Origin: an uncultured bacterium
Lineage (GTDB): Bacteria; Bacteroidota; Bacteroidia; Bacteroidales; Muribaculaceae
Direction of reading: 5' to 3'
Length of the DNA stretch: 25,334 nucleotides
NCBI GenBank assembly: GCA_946184715.1
Contig: CAMHGU010000008.1
Coordinates: 1-25,334 of the forward strand
The number at the start of each line of letters is the position of its first letter. The first letter of the stretch is position 1. The notes under the pieces were generated by a model, which was not told the DNA's origin, ran no database searches, and saw only the letters and a program-made list of their open reading frames with translations. This document shows, in pieces, positions 7,275-15,969 of the stretch. Made by a program: the position numbers and the translations under genes.

Positions 7275-7318
7275 TATAAAGCGACAGCCTCGCTTGCGGG
7301 CGGGGCTGTCGCTTTATA
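7275..7318 (-). terminator. Terminator of the RND efflux operon
   Basis: A 15-bp perfect stem, TATAAAGCGACAGCC (7275-7289) with GGCTGTCGCTTTATA (7304-7318), encloses a 14-nt loop. It lies 22 bp beyond the stop of the outer-membrane channel gene. The stem itself carries the T-rich end on the minus strand. Confidence 0.8.
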
Positions 7319-7340
7319 CTGAGGTAGAGAGGCTGCGGGG

Positions 7341-8708
7341 TTAGCGCACGGCTCCGCCGAGGGCGATGTAGAGGGCGATGACGGCTTCAGTGGCGTCGTA
7401 CATATTGACGGCCTCGTTGAGCTGTGCCTTGAGAAGGGTCTCTTGGGCAGTGATCACTTCCAGATAGTTGGCCTTGCCGTTGTCCATCAATTCGTGGGTG
7501 CCATCGTAGGCTTGGTGGAGCACTTCCACCTGGCGGTGGTAGTAGATGTGCTTCTCCTTGGCGGCTTGGCAGTCGGCGAGTGCTTCGTTGACGTCGTTGC
7601 CGGCATCAATCACGGTCTGCATATATCGGTTGGCCATATCCTCTTGGCGCAGCTTGGCTATCTTGAGGTTGCCTTTGAGCTGTCCGCGAGCGAAGATGGG
7701 CTGGGTGATGGAGCCTAAGATGCTGAGCAGTATCTTGCCGGGGTTGAGGATGGCGCCTCCGGCATTGTTGGTCCATCCGGCGGTACCTGAAAGCGACAGG
7801 CCGGGGAAGAATGCGGAGCGGGCAGTCTGCATATTGTAGAACGCTTCTTCCATAGCGTAGTCGGCCAGCTGCACGTCGGGGCGGTAGCGGAGCATCTGTG
7901 CCGAGATGCCGTGGTTGACCATCTCGGGTAGGGTGTAGCTGCCCCATTTGTTGCGCTGGATGGGCTGCGGCACGATGGCCAAGAGGCTGCAGAGGCTGTT
8001 CTCTACGCTCTTGATGTTGCGGCGGGCATCCACAATCTGTGTCTTGACATCGAGGCACGAGGCTTCGAGCTGCTCCACAGCGGTGGAATATATCTTGCCG
8101 TTCTCCCACAGCACTTTGTTGGCCTCCAGGGAGGCGCCCCACAGGCTGTCGGTGGCAATGAGAATCTCGAGCTGCTTGTCGAGCAGCTGGAGCAGGCAGT
8201 ATTGCTGGGCCACTTGCGATATAAGATTGGCGCGGATGGCGTCTTCGTGGGCACGGGCCTGGAATAGCACGGCATTGGCGGCTCGGCGCTTGTTGGTGTA
8301 GGAACCTAACTGGCCGAAGTCCCAGTTGAGCTGCAACGGCAGGTTGTAGGCCTTAGTGGTGGTGCTGTTGAAGCTGGAGATGGAGCCTTGCGGGGCGAAT
8401 GCCAGCGAGGGAAGTATGGCGAGCTTGGCAATCTGCAGCGAGGTCTCGCTCTGGGCCACGGCGATGCGCGCCGACTTGAGGTCGGTGTTGCGCACGAGAG
8501 CTGTGTCGATGAGCTGCTGCAGCATCGGGTCGGCAAAGAAGTCGCGCCACGAGAGCGGGGCCGGGACGTCGCCCGTGAGGGTGTCGGCCGCGTTGAGGCC
8601 TATCACATCGGCCGGTATCTTCGTGTTGGGCGTGTACTTGTCGTAGATGCCGCACGCTGATAGCAGTATAGCGAGTGCTGCTGTAATGAGTGAAATATGA
8701 CGTTTCAT
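7341..8708 (-). CDS. TolC/OprM-type outer-membrane efflux lipoprotein
   Basis: A 455-residue outer-membrane channel of a tripartite efflux pump. MKRHISLITAALAILLSACG is a lipoprotein signal with lipobox LSAC and the lipidated Cys at 19. The mature part has the two repeated OEP segments of long helices that form the trans-periplasmic barrel, for example RNTDLKSARIAVAQSETSLQ and later RYRPDVQLADYAMEEAFYNM, the latter being the typical R-P-D-V-x-x-A signature of the NodT/OprM subgroup. Length is normal. It is the last gene of the adaptor-pump-channel operon, 31 nt after the pump gene, and is followed by a strong terminator. The exported substrate cannot be told from sequence. Confidence 0.95.
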   Translation of the reverse strand: MKRHISLITAALAILLSACGIYDKYTPNTKIPADVIGLNAADTLTGDVPAPLSWRDFFADPMLQQLIDTALVRNTDLKSARIAVAQSETSLQIAKLAILPSLAFAPQGSISSFNSTTTKAYNLPLQLNWDFGQLGSYTNKRRAANAVLFQARAHEDAIRANLISQVAQQYCLLQLLDKQLEILIATDSLWGASLEANKVLWENGKIYSTAVEQLEASCLDVKTQIVDARRNIKSVENSLCSLLAIVPQPIQRNKWGSYTLPEMVNHGISAQMLRYRPDVQLADYAMEEAFYNMQTARSAFFPGLSLSGTAGWTNNAGGAILNPGKILLSILGSITQPIFARGQLKGNLKIAKLRQEDMANRYMQTVIDAGNDVNEALADCQAAKEKHIYYHRQVEVLHQAYDGTHELMDNGKANYLEVITAQETLLKAQLNEAVNMYDATEAVIALYIALGGAVR

Positions 8709-8739
8709 TTTCGTAGTGTTAGTTTATAGAGTGGACATC

Positions 8740-11700
8740 TTAGTCGGCTTTAACTTCTTTCTGTTCCTGTTCCGGCTCCTGCTCGGGCTCCTCGGCTTCT
8801 TCAGCGGCGGCGGTAGCAGGCTTCTGGCCTTGATACTTCTCGTGCAGCTTCTGGAAGACGATGAAGAACGCGGGCACTACGAAGAGCAGGGCGACGGTGC
8901 CGATACTCATACCGCCGATGACGCCGAGAGCGAGGGCGCGGTTGCCGTTGGCACCGGCGCCGCCTTCAATCACGAGCGGTATCATACCGATAATCATCGT
9001 GGCGACGGTCATAAGAATAGGACGCAGACGCTCCTTGCAGGCCTCAAAGGCGGCTTCTGTAATACTCATACCTTGGGCGCGACGCTCCGAGGCAAACTCC
9101 GTGATCAGAATTGCGGTCTTGGCCAAAAGACCGATAAGCATAATGACACCGGTCTGCAGGTAGATATTGTTGTCCATACCGGGCATCTGGAGCAGGTTGC
9201 CGAAGTAGGCGAGCACAAAGGCGCCCATAAGCCCGAACGGCACGCTGAACAGCACGGCCCACGGCGTGAACCACGAGTTGTAGAGCGACGCGAGGATGAG
9301 ATAAATCAGGATTACGCAGACGACGTAGATGAGCGCCGTGGCGTTGGAGCCGGAGGCTTCCTCAAGTTCGCGCGACATACCGCTATACTCGTAGGTGGCG
9401 GTTTTGGGCATCTCCTGCTCGAATACTTCGGCGATGACCTTGTGGACGTCGCCTTCGGTGTAGCCGTTGCCGGGTGACACGTAGCACGTGATGCTCTGGT
9501 ACAGGTTGAAGTGCTCGATATTGGCAGGGCCTACTATCGGCTTCAGCGATACGAATTCAGAGATGGGCGCCATCTTACCGCCATGCACCTGCACGAAGAT
9601 GTTGTTGAGCGACGACGGGTCGAGGCGATACTCGGGCGACGAGGCGGCCATAATGCGATATACTTTACCGAACTGGTTGAAGTTGCCGATATAAGCGCCA
9701 CCGCAGAAGGCGCCGAGAGTGTTGAGCACGTCGGCCGGTGACACGCCGGAGCGGTCGCACTGGGCCGCATCCACTTCCACCTGATACTTGGCAAAGCGCT
9801 CTGAGTAGGTCGACATGGCCGAGGCAACCTCCTCACGCGCCATCAGCTTGGCGAGGAATTGCTCGGTGTGGGCGGCAAATTCCGATAGATTGCCGTCGCT
9901 GGGGTCTTCAACCACCAGGGTGATGTCGTTACTTGTACCATAACCGGGAATCTGCGGCATCTGGAACGGCAGCACGCGTACATTTTTGATGTTCTGGCAG
10001 CTGAAGTAGAAACGGTACTTGATATACTCGATGTAGTGGTTCATACCCGGACGCTCGTCCCAGTTCTTCATTCGCAGAATCATCGTGGCGTAGTTGGAGC
10101 CGGCGCCGGAGTACATACCGTAGCCGCAGCACACGGCGAAGCTTTCCAGCTCGGGAATCTGCTTGGCTTTCTCCTCCACCTGCTTCACCATTTCGCGGGT
10201 CTGCTGGAGGGTGGAACCTTCAGGGCATTGCAGCTCGACGAGTAGCACACCCTGGTCCTCCTGGGGCACAAGACCCGAGGGAAGGCTTGTCATAAAGAAC
10301 ACCAGCAGGGCGGCTGCCACGGCCAGCAGGCTCCACGACAGAATGGGGCGCTTGATAAATTTCTGAACGCTCTTGCTGTATTTGTTGTAGATGGCGTTGT
10401 AGCTTACGGTGTAGGCCTTCTTGGTGTAATAGGTGAGGCCTTTACCCTCTTTCTTGCCTTCGGTGACGCGCATCATTATAGCGCAAAGGGCAGGGCAGAG
10501 CGTCAGGGCCGATACGCACGACAGACCCACCGACGAGGCTATCGTCACGCCAAACTGCGTGAAGAATGTGCCCGATGTGCCCGGCATAAACATCACGGGA
10601 ATAAACACCGCCATAAATACCAGCGTACACGATACCACGGCGGTCGATACCTCGTTCATCGCCTGGCGTGTGGCCTCGCGGGCATCGCTGATGCCGTTCT
10701 CCATCTTGGCCATAACGGCCTCGACCACCACGATGGCGTCATCGACCACCGTACCGATGGCGAGCACCAGCGCGAAGAGCGTGAGGATGTTGAGCGAGAA
10801 CCCGGCCAGCTTCACTATGGCGAAGGTGCCAAGCAGCGACACGATAATCGAAATCGACGGGATGATAGTGGCCTTGAAGCTCTGCAGGAAGAAGAACACC
10901 ACGAGAATCACGAGGATGATGGCGATGACGAGCGTCTCCACCACGTTGTGGATGGCGGCGAAAAGGAAGTCGTCGCTGGTCATCAACGTCACAAATTCCA
11001 GCCCGGCCGGCATCGTCTTCTTCAGCTCCTCAAAGGTCTTCTTGATGTTGGCATTCACCTCGGTGGCATTGGCGCCCGGCGCGGCGAAAACCATGAACAT
11101 AGCGCCCGGGCGGTCCTGGATATTTGACGTGAAGTTGTAGCTCATAGCGCCAATCTGCACCTCGGCTACGTCGCTGAGGTGAAGGATGCCGCCGCCGTTG
11201 GTGCGCAGCACTATGTCGTTGAACTCCTCCACGGTCTTCAGCGTACCCTTGTACTGCATCGAGTACTGGTAAGAGTTCTTCGACTGCTCGCCGAGCGAGC
11301 CTACGGCCGAGACGAAGCTCTGGCCGCCTATGGCAGCGAAGACGTCATTGGGCGAGAGCCCGTATTGCGCCATCACGTCGGGCTTGAGCCAGATGCGCAG
11401 CGCGTAGGTGTTGCCCAGGCTCTGCACGTTGCCCACGCCGGTGATTCGCATCAGGCGCGGCTTGATATTGATATCCACGTAGTTCGACACGAAGTCCTCG
11501 TCGTACTTACCGTCGGCGCTCTTTACGGCGAAAATCAAGAGGATGTTGTTCTGGCGCTTCTGCACCGTCACGCCGATTTTGTTCACATCGGCGGGCAGCA
11601 GCGACTGGGAGCGGGTCACGCGGTTCTGCACGTTGACCGTTGCCATATCGGGGTCGGTGCCTTGCTCGAAATAGACGGTAATCTCGGCGTCGCCGTTCGA

Positions 11701-11964
11701 CGATGCCTTCGAGGTCATATAGGTCATATCGGGCACACCATTGATGGCCTCTTCCAGAGGCTGGATGACCGATTTCATCACCGTGTTCTCATCGGCGCCG
11801 GAGTAGCTCGTGGTCACCTGTACCGTGGGCGGCGCTATGTCGGGGTATTGCTCAACGGGTAGTGTGTTGATTGATATGTAGCCCACGAGAGCTATCACAA
11901 TCGAGATGGCACACGCCATCACGTATCTGTTGATAAATAGGTTAGTCTTCTTATTGTCCTTCAT
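8740..11964 (-). CDS. RND efflux pump, inner-membrane transporter (AcrB/HAE1 type)
   Basis: A 1074-residue proton-driven exporter of the hydrophobe/amphiphile efflux-1 family. TM1 is at about residues 13-32, and the two large periplasmic loops follow TM1 and TM7. NTLPVEQYPDIAPPTVQVTT (33-52) is the classic AcrB-type start. The TM4 proton-relay pair is D408/D409 in AIGTVVDDAIVVVEA, the TM10 lysine is in GLLAKTAILITEFASE, and the TM11 arginine is in ERLRPILMT. All relay residues are therefore present and the pump should be active. The C-terminus ends in an unusual Glu/Gln/Pro-rich tail of about 25 residues (EEAEEPEQEPEQEQKEVKAD). It lies 25 nt after the adaptor gene and 31 nt before the channel gene. 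Confidence 0.97.
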   Translation of the reverse strand: MKDNKKTNLFINRYVMACAISIVIALVGYISINTLPVEQYPDIAPPTVQVTTSYSGADENTVMKSVIQPLEEAINGVPDMTYMTSKASSNGDAEITVYFEQGTDPDMATVNVQNRVTRSQSLLPADVNKIGVTVQKRQNNILLIFAVKSADGKYDEDFVSNYVDINIKPRLMRITGVGNVQSLGNTYALRIWLKPDVMAQYGLSPNDVFAAIGGQSFVSAVGSLGEQSKNSYQYSMQYKGTLKTVEEFNDIVLRTNGGGILHLSDVAEVQIGAMSYNFTSNIQDRPGAMFMVFAAPGANATEVNANIKKTFEELKKTMPAGLEFVTLMTSDDFLFAAIHNVVETLVIAIILVILVVFFFLQSFKATIIPSISIIVSLLGTFAIVKLAGFSLNILTLFALVLAIGTVVDDAIVVVEAVMAKMENGISDAREATRQAMNEVSTAVVSCTLVFMAVFIPVMFMPGTSGTFFTQFGVTIASSVGLSCVSALTLCPALCAIMMRVTEGKKEGKGLTYYTKKAYTVSYNAIYNKYSKSVQKFIKRPILSWSLLAVAAALLVFFMTSLPSGLVPQEDQGVLLVELQCPEGSTLQQTREMVKQVEEKAKQIPELESFAVCCGYGMYSGAGSNYATMILRMKNWDERPGMNHYIEYIKYRFYFSCQNIKNVRVLPFQMPQIPGYGTSNDITLVVEDPSDGNLSEFAAHTEQFLAKLMAREEVASAMSTYSERFAKYQVEVDAAQCDRSGVSPADVLNTLGAFCGGAYIGNFNQFGKVYRIMAASSPEYRLDPSSLNNIFVQVHGGKMAPISEFVSLKPIVGPANIEHFNLYQSITCYVSPGNGYTEGDVHKVIAEVFEQEMPKTATYEYSGMSRELEEASGSNATALIYVVCVILIYLILASLYNSWFTPWAVLFSVPFGLMGAFVLAYFGNLLQMPGMDNNIYLQTGVIMLIGLLAKTAILITEFASERRAQGMSITEAAFEACKERLRPILMTVATMIIGMIPLVIEGGAGANGNRALALGVIGGMSIGTVALLFVVPAFFIVFQKLHEKYQGQKPATAAAEEAEEPEQEPEQEQKEVKAD

Positions 11965-11989
11965 GGGTAGGAAGCTGATGATTCACGGT

Positions 11990-13162
11990 TCACTTTTTCT
12001 CCTTCTTGTCGGCCTCGGGGAAGATTACTTGCTGCCCTTCGGTGACGTTGTTGGCGCCGACGGTGACGATGCGGTCGCCGGTGTCCAGGCCGCTGGTGAT
12101 GATGAAGTCTTTACCGTTGCCGGCATCTTCAATGGTCACGTTGACGGCCGTGGCGGTGTTGTCGGGCTTCACCTTATATACTAATGTCTTATCCTGCAGG
12201 CGCACCACGGCGTTTTGCGGAATCACGATTACGTCCTTGAAGTTGAGCGGCAGCACCACCGAGCCTTGCACGCCCGAGTAGAGACCACCATCGGGGTTGG
12301 GGAAGGTGGCTTTGCACGAAAGCGAACCTGTGGTGACATCGACCATACCCGTAAGGCTGGAGATGCGGCCCTTGTGAGGATACTCGGTGCCGTTCTTCAT
12401 CACGAATGTCACCTCGGGCAGGGCGTCGATGTATTTGTCTTTGTCGCTCGGGCTGGTATTAATCGACTCTTCGATGATTGACTCGGGGAGGGAGAACCAG
12501 GCCTCCATCTGCTGGTTGCCGCTCACCATTGTCAGCTGCGTCATCGGGCTTACCTGGTCGCCGGCTCTTACCGGGATTTCGCCCACTATGCCCGCTACCG
12601 GAGCGGTGATGGTGCAGAAGCCGAGGTTCACGCGGGCTTGGTTCACTGAGGCTTGTGCCTGGGTGACCGCTGCTCGGGCTTGGCTCACGGCTGCCTCGGC
12701 CTGGCGGTAGGCATTGTGGGAGGTCTCAAGCGTGTAACTGCTGACGATCTTCTTGTCGTAGAGGTTCTTGTTGCTCTCGTATTCGAGCTTGGCGCTGTTG
12801 GCTTGCGCCAGAGCGGCCTGTAGATTGGCTTGTGCGGCCTGTAGATTGGCTTGTGCCGATTGAAGGTCGCTTTGAGCGTTGCGCGAGTCGATTACGAAAA
12901 GGGTCTGACCTTTCCTCACTTGCTCGCCTTCGGTCACACAGATGCGCATCAGCTGGCCATTCACTTGCGGTGAGATGGTAACGTCCGATTGGCCTTTCAT
13001 CTTGGCGCTGAATCTGATCGGAATCTCGATGCTCGACTTTTTCACTGTCATCGTCTCAAACGACGACTGCTCCTCTTCAGGCATATCTACCTTGCACGAC
13101 GACAGCAAGCCTGCCACAGCGCCGATAGTAGCCAATAGAGCCATTACATTCTTAATTTTCAT
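11990..13162 (-). CDS. RND efflux periplasmic adaptor (AcrA/MFP) lipoprotein
   Basis: A 390-residue membrane-fusion protein linking the pump to the outer-membrane channel. The signal peptide ends in a lipobox GLLSSC with the lipidated Cys at 23. A beta-barrel/lipoyl part is split by an alpha-helical hairpin (about 93-180), made of Ala/Gln-rich coiled coil with heptads QANLQAA twice in a row (104-117). The second lipoyl half is GFCTITAPVAGIVGEIPVRA (181-200), and the barrel and membrane-proximal domains follow. It is the first gene of the operon. I found no exact promoter motif in the 255 bp before it and no regulator gene next to it. Confidence 0.95.
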   Translation of the reverse strand: MKIKNVMALLATIGAVAGLLSSCKVDMPEEEQSSFETMTVKKSSIEIPIRFSAKMKGQSDVTISPQVNGQLMRICVTEGEQVRKGQTLFVIDSRNAQSDLQSAQANLQAAQANLQAALAQANSAKLEYESNKNLYDKKIVSSYTLETSHNAYRQAEAAVSQARAAVTQAQASVNQARVNLGFCTITAPVAGIVGEIPVRAGDQVSPMTQLTMVSGNQQMEAWFSLPESIIEESINTSPSDKDKYIDALPEVTFVMKNGTEYPHKGRISSLTGMVDVTTGSLSCKATFPNPDGGLYSGVQGSVVLPLNFKDVIVIPQNAVVRLQDKTLVYKVKPDNTATAVNVTIEDAGNGKDFIITSGLDTGDRIVTVGANNVTEGQQVIFPEADKKEKK

Positions 13163-13417
13163 CTCGTTGTATTTGATATTATTGTTGTTGCTTAATGGGG
13201 TAGGGACTCGCGGCTATATAAATGAATAATGTAGTACATCCGCTCGCCGCAAAGCACCGTGGCGCAGCGGGAGGGGAGCTTCACGATGATTTGCCCAAGA
13301 GTCGTTATGGCTGTCTTTTCTCATTTTCTATTTGCCAAAGGCCGGATGGTAGTCACAAATAAGTAAATGAACCAACAGGGCTACACCTTATTGATATTAA
13401 GACTTATATTATAAAAG
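13163..13417. other. Upstream region of the efflux operon
   Basis: No gene is visible in these 255 bases. The part next to the adaptor start is T/G-rich on the plus strand (repeated TTGTT). No exact TAnnTTTG box was found on the minus strand, so the efflux promoter may be divergent from consensus or activator-dependent. The tRNA-Arg 3' end is at 13418. Confidence 0.4.
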
Positions 13418-13491
13418 TGATCCAGATGCGACTCGAACGCATGACCGACAGCTTAGAAGGCTGTTGCTCTATCCAACTGAGCTACTGGACC
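13418..13491 (-). tRNA. tRNA-Arg (anticodon UCU)
   Basis: The 74-nt minus-strand sequence folds as a complete cloverleaf. The acceptor stem GGTCCAG pairs with CTGGATC, with one G-T pair at position 2, and the discriminator is A. The D arm is GCTCAGTTGGATAGAGC, the anticodon stem ACAGC/GCTGT holds the loop CTTCTAA (anticodon TCT, reading AGA/AGG), and the T arm is ATGCG-TTCGAGT-CGCAT. The 3' CCA is not encoded. No integration scar was seen beside it. Confidence 0.97.
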
Positions 13492-13509
13492 TTGCTCCGC
13501 AAAGCGTTG

Positions 13510-13540
13510 CAAAGATAAGTATTTTTTCTCGCTTATGCAA
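13510..13540 (-). promoter_or_regulatory. Promoter of tRNA-Arg
   Basis: On the minus strand, TTG (13538-13540), a 20-nt spacer and TATCTTTG (13510-13517) fit the Bacteroidota consensus exactly. The start would lie about 14 nt before the mature tRNA 5' end. Confidence 0.8.
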
Positions 13541-13730
13541 TAGCCGAGGCCCCATAATAGCGCTTGAGGACCGCAGGGCAATTCAAATGAGATGAGCTTC
13601 TCCGCCTCCGGGCATCGCGCTCACTTCCGGCCGAGGCGGCCACCGGGTGATGTTTCGCTTATTTTCCACCGGCTAAAGGGTGGTTTAGACCCGAAAATCA
13701 AGGATTGTTAATAATTTGTGGCAGTGACGT
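13541..13730. other. Spacer between tRNA-Arg and rpsA promoters
   Basis: About 190 bases between the two divergent promoters hold no gene that I can support. The stretch is GC-rich in the middle with small inverted repeats such as GGCCGAGGCGGCC near 13629-13641, then becomes A/T-rich towards the rpsA promoter. Confidence 0.35.
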
Positions 13731-13761
13731 TTGGCCGGGTGAAAGAAAATGTGTAATTTTG
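13731..13761 (+). promoter_or_regulatory. Promoter of rpsA
   Basis: TTG (13731-13733), a 20-nt spacer and TAATTTTG (13754-13761) match the Bacteroidota consensus. The start near 13766 gives a leader of about 80 nt. The leader has a small hairpin (GTGC/GCAC around 13763-13778) and an unstructured, A/T-rich end (TTATTTATTAACTAATTA) before the ATG, as expected for translation without Shine-Dalgarno pairing. Confidence 0.8.
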
Positions 13762-13847
13762 CGTGCTTTGTTCCGCACGGCCTCAAGGGGTAATGGGGCG
13801 GAGCGTGGGCAAAGACTTTGTAACTAACCTTATTTATTAACTAATTA

Positions 13848-15752
13848 ATGAAAGAAAAAGAATTTATCTCTCCTGTAGAAGACTTCGACTGGGAAGCCTA
13901 CGAAAACGGCGACACCCAGAACAGCGCATCGCGAGAGGAGCAGGAGAAAGTCTATGACGCCTCCCTTAACACTGTTAAGGATAAGGAAGTAGTCGAAGGT
14001 ACCGTAATCGCGCTCAATAAGCGTGAAGCTGTGGTTAACATCGGTTATAAGTCGGACGGCATTATTCCTCTCGGTGAATTCCGTTACAACCCTGACCTCA
14101 AGGTGGGCGACACCGTGGAGGTTTACGTTGAGACTCCCGAAGACAAGAAGGGCCAGCTCATCCTCTCCCACAAGAAAGCTCGCGCAAGCCGCAGCTGGGA
14201 GCGTGTGAACCAAGCTCTTGAGAACGACGAGATTATCAAGGGTTACATCAAGTGCCGCACTAAGGGTGGTATGATTGTCGATGTATTCGGCATCGAGGCC
14301 TTCCTTCCCGGCTCGCAGATCGACGTCAAGCCTATCCGCGACTACGATGTATTCGTTGATAAGACGATGGAATTCAAGGTAGTAAAGATCAACCAAGAGT
14401 ACAAGAACGTAGTGGTATCCCACAAGGCCCTCATCGAGGCCGAGCTTGAGCAGCAGAAGAAGGAGATTATCTCCAAGCTCGAAAAAGGCCAGGTGCTCGA
14501 AGGCGTTGTCAAGAACATCACCAGCTACGGCGTATTTGTCGACCTCGGCGGCGTGGACGGTCTTATCCACATCACCGACCTCTCTTGGGGCCGCGTAAAT
14601 CACCCCGAAGAGGTGGTATCGCTCGACCAGAAGATCAACGTCGTAATCCTCGACTTCGACGACGAGAAGAAGCGCATCGCTCTCGGTCTGAAGCAGCTGC
14701 AGCCGCATCCCTGGGATGCCCTCGACCCCAACCTCAAGGTGGGCGACAAGGTCAAAGGCAAAGTTGTCGTTATGGCCGACTATGGCGCATTTGTAGAAGT
14801 GGCTCCCGGCGTGGAAGGTCTTATCCACGTGAGCGAAATGTCGTGGTCGCAGCACCTCCGCTCCGCTCAGGACTTTATGAAGGTGGGCGACGAGGTAGAA
14901 GCCGTGGTGCTTACCCTCGACCGCGAAGACCGCAAGATGAGCCTCGGTATCAAGCAGCTTAAGGAAGACCCGTGGGCTAAGATTGAAGAGCACTATGCAG
15001 TGGGCACTCAGCACACCGCTAAGGTGCGCAACTTCACCAACTTCGGCGTATTCGTTGAGCTTGAAGAAGGTGTTGATGGTCTTATCCACATCAGCGACCT
15101 CTCCTGGACCAAGAAGATCAAGCACCCCTCGGAGTTCACTCAGATTGGTGCCGACATCGAGGTGCAAGTGCTCGAAATCGACAAGGAGAACCGTCGTCTG
15201 AGCCTCGGTCACAAGCAGCTTGAGGCCAATCCGTGGGACGAATTTGAAGGCGTTTACACCGTGGGCAGCATCCACAAGGGTACTGTAGCCGAAGTGCTCG
15301 AGAAGGGCGCCGTGATAGCTCTCGAAGGTGGCGTGGAAGGCTTTGCCACTCCCAAGCACCTCCAGAAGGAAGACGGCACCACCGCTCAGAAGGGCGAAGA
15401 GCTCGACTTCAAGGTGATCGAATTCAACAAGGATTCGAAGCGCATCATTCTCTCCCACAGCCGCACCTTCGAGGATCAGAACAAGCCCGAGCGTGAGCGC
15501 AAGCCGCGTCGCGCCCCCAAGGCCGAGAAGGCTGAAGAGGCCGTTCCCGCTATCGAGAAGACCACTCTCGGCGACCTCTCCGCTCTCGCCGCTCTGAAGG
15601 CTCGTCTCAACGCTGAAGAGAAGAAAGAAGCTAAGCCCAAAGCTCCTGCCAAGGCTAAAGCTGAAGAACCGGTAGCTGAAAAGGCCGAAAAGCCCGCCGC
15701 TAAGGCTGAGGAACCCAAGGCCGAAGATGCCGCCGAAGAGACTAAGGAATAA
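13848..15752 (+). CDS. rpsA: 30S ribosomal protein S1
   Basis: A 634-residue RNA-binding ribosomal protein that brings mRNA to the 30S subunit. Six S1 (OB-fold) repeats are visible at about residues 47-110, 127-193, 214-284, 299-370, 386-457 and 473-538. Repeats three to five are the most canonical, with YGVFVDLGGVDGLIHITDLS, YGAFVEVAPGVEGLIHVSEM and FGVFVELEEGVDGLIHISDL. Residues 541-634 form a low-complexity Lys/Glu/Ala/Pro tail (for example AKAEEPVAEKAEKPAAKAEE), as often seen in Bacteroidota S1. Codon use is strongly biased (AAG, CTC, GTC/GTA), fitting high expression. It is monocistronic, with its own promoter and a terminator at 15782-15820. Confidence 0.97.
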   Translation: MKEKEFISPVEDFDWEAYENGDTQNSASREEQEKVYDASLNTVKDKEVVEGTVIALNKREAVVNIGYKSDGIIPLGEFRYNPDLKVGDTVEVYVETPEDKKGQLILSHKKARASRSWERVNQALENDEIIKGYIKCRTKGGMIVDVFGIEAFLPGSQIDVKPIRDYDVFVDKTMEFKVVKINQEYKNVVVSHKALIEAELEQQKKEIISKLEKGQVLEGVVKNITSYGVFVDLGGVDGLIHITDLSWGRVNHPEEVVSLDQKINVVILDFDDEKKRIALGLKQLQPHPWDALDPNLKVGDKVKGKVVVMADYGAFVEVAPGVEGLIHVSEMSWSQHLRSAQDFMKVGDEVEAVVLTLDREDRKMSLGIKQLKEDPWAKIEEHYAVGTQHTAKVRNFTNFGVFVELEEGVDGLIHISDLSWTKKIKHPSEFTQIGADIEVQVLEIDKENRRLSLGHKQLEANPWDEFEGVYTVGSIHKGTVAEVLEKGAVIALEGGVEGFATPKHLQKEDGTTAQKGEELDFKVIEFNKDSKRIILSHSRTFEDQNKPERERKPRRAPKAEKAEEAVPAIEKTTLGDLSALAALKARLNAEEKKEAKPKAPAKAKAEEPVAEKAEKPAAKAEEPKAEDAAEETKE

Positions 15753-15781
15753 ACTCCACTCTCAATAATTAATTCCCTGTT

Positions 15782-15820
15782 GACCGGGGCCGACCGTGAG
15801 GCCGGCCCCGGTCGTCTTTA
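15782..15820 (+). terminator. Terminator of rpsA
   Basis: An 11-bp GC-rich stem, GACCGGGGCCG (15782-15792) with CGGCCCCGGTC (15803-15813), is followed by GTCTTTA. It lies 30 bp after the rpsA stop. Confidence 0.75.
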
Positions 15821-15832
15821 TCCCGATAGTCT

Positions 15833-15871
15833 CTATAGTTTCTATAGATTCTATAGCCACTATAGCCACTA
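15833..15871. repeat. 9-nt tandem repeat, 4.3 copies
   Basis: The units are CTATAGTTT, CTATAGATT, CTATAGCCA, CTATAGCCA and a partial CTA, with the constant core CTATAG (self-complementary). It lies between the rpsA terminator and the exbB promoter, outside any supported gene. Confidence 0.85.
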
Positions 15872-15897
15872 CCACCCCACCGATGCACAACAACTGT

Positions 15898-15944
15898 GCA
15901 ATATCTTCTCCAAAAAATGGCAAAAAATCGATTAAAGATATTGC
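15898..15944. repeat. Inverted repeat overlapping the exbB promoter -33 region
   Basis: GCAATATCT (15898-15906) and AGATATTGC (15936-15944) are perfect inverted copies 29 bp apart. The right arm overlaps a 10-bp palindrome ATTGCGCAAT (15940-15949) and the TTG of the promoter. It could be an operator for the TonB operon; the regulator is unknown. Confidence 0.5.
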
Positions 15945-15969
15945 GCAATCATTTTTTTTTATAACTTTG
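15941..15969 (+). promoter_or_regulatory. Promoter of the exbB-exbD-exbD-tonB operon
   Basis: TTG (15941-15943), an 18-nt spacer and TAACTTTG (15962-15969) match the Bacteroidota consensus, with a spacer slightly shorter than at the other promoters here. The leader of about 120 nt carries GC-rich inverted repeats at about 15978-16015 (GGCCTTAAGGCC, GCCGGCGGC) and then a long TAACTAAT-rich stretch up to the ATG. Confidence 0.7.

Noticed and set aside
6969..7322. 117-codon plus-strand open frame as a gene
   Set aside because: It runs through the perfect efflux terminator stem at 7275-7318, has no recognised domain and no promoter; kept only as an odd segment.
13381..13540. Integration site at the tRNA-Arg 3' end
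   Set aside because: No repeated copy of the tRNA 3' end, integrase or other mobile gene is visible nearby.
13845..15458. 537-codon open frame antisense to rpsA
   Set aside because: It is a mirror of the strongly biased rpsA codons, with no recognisable domain; rpsA itself has six clear S1 repeats.
15833..15871. CRISPR array
   Set aside because: The 9-nt repeats are contiguous with no spacers and no cas genes.
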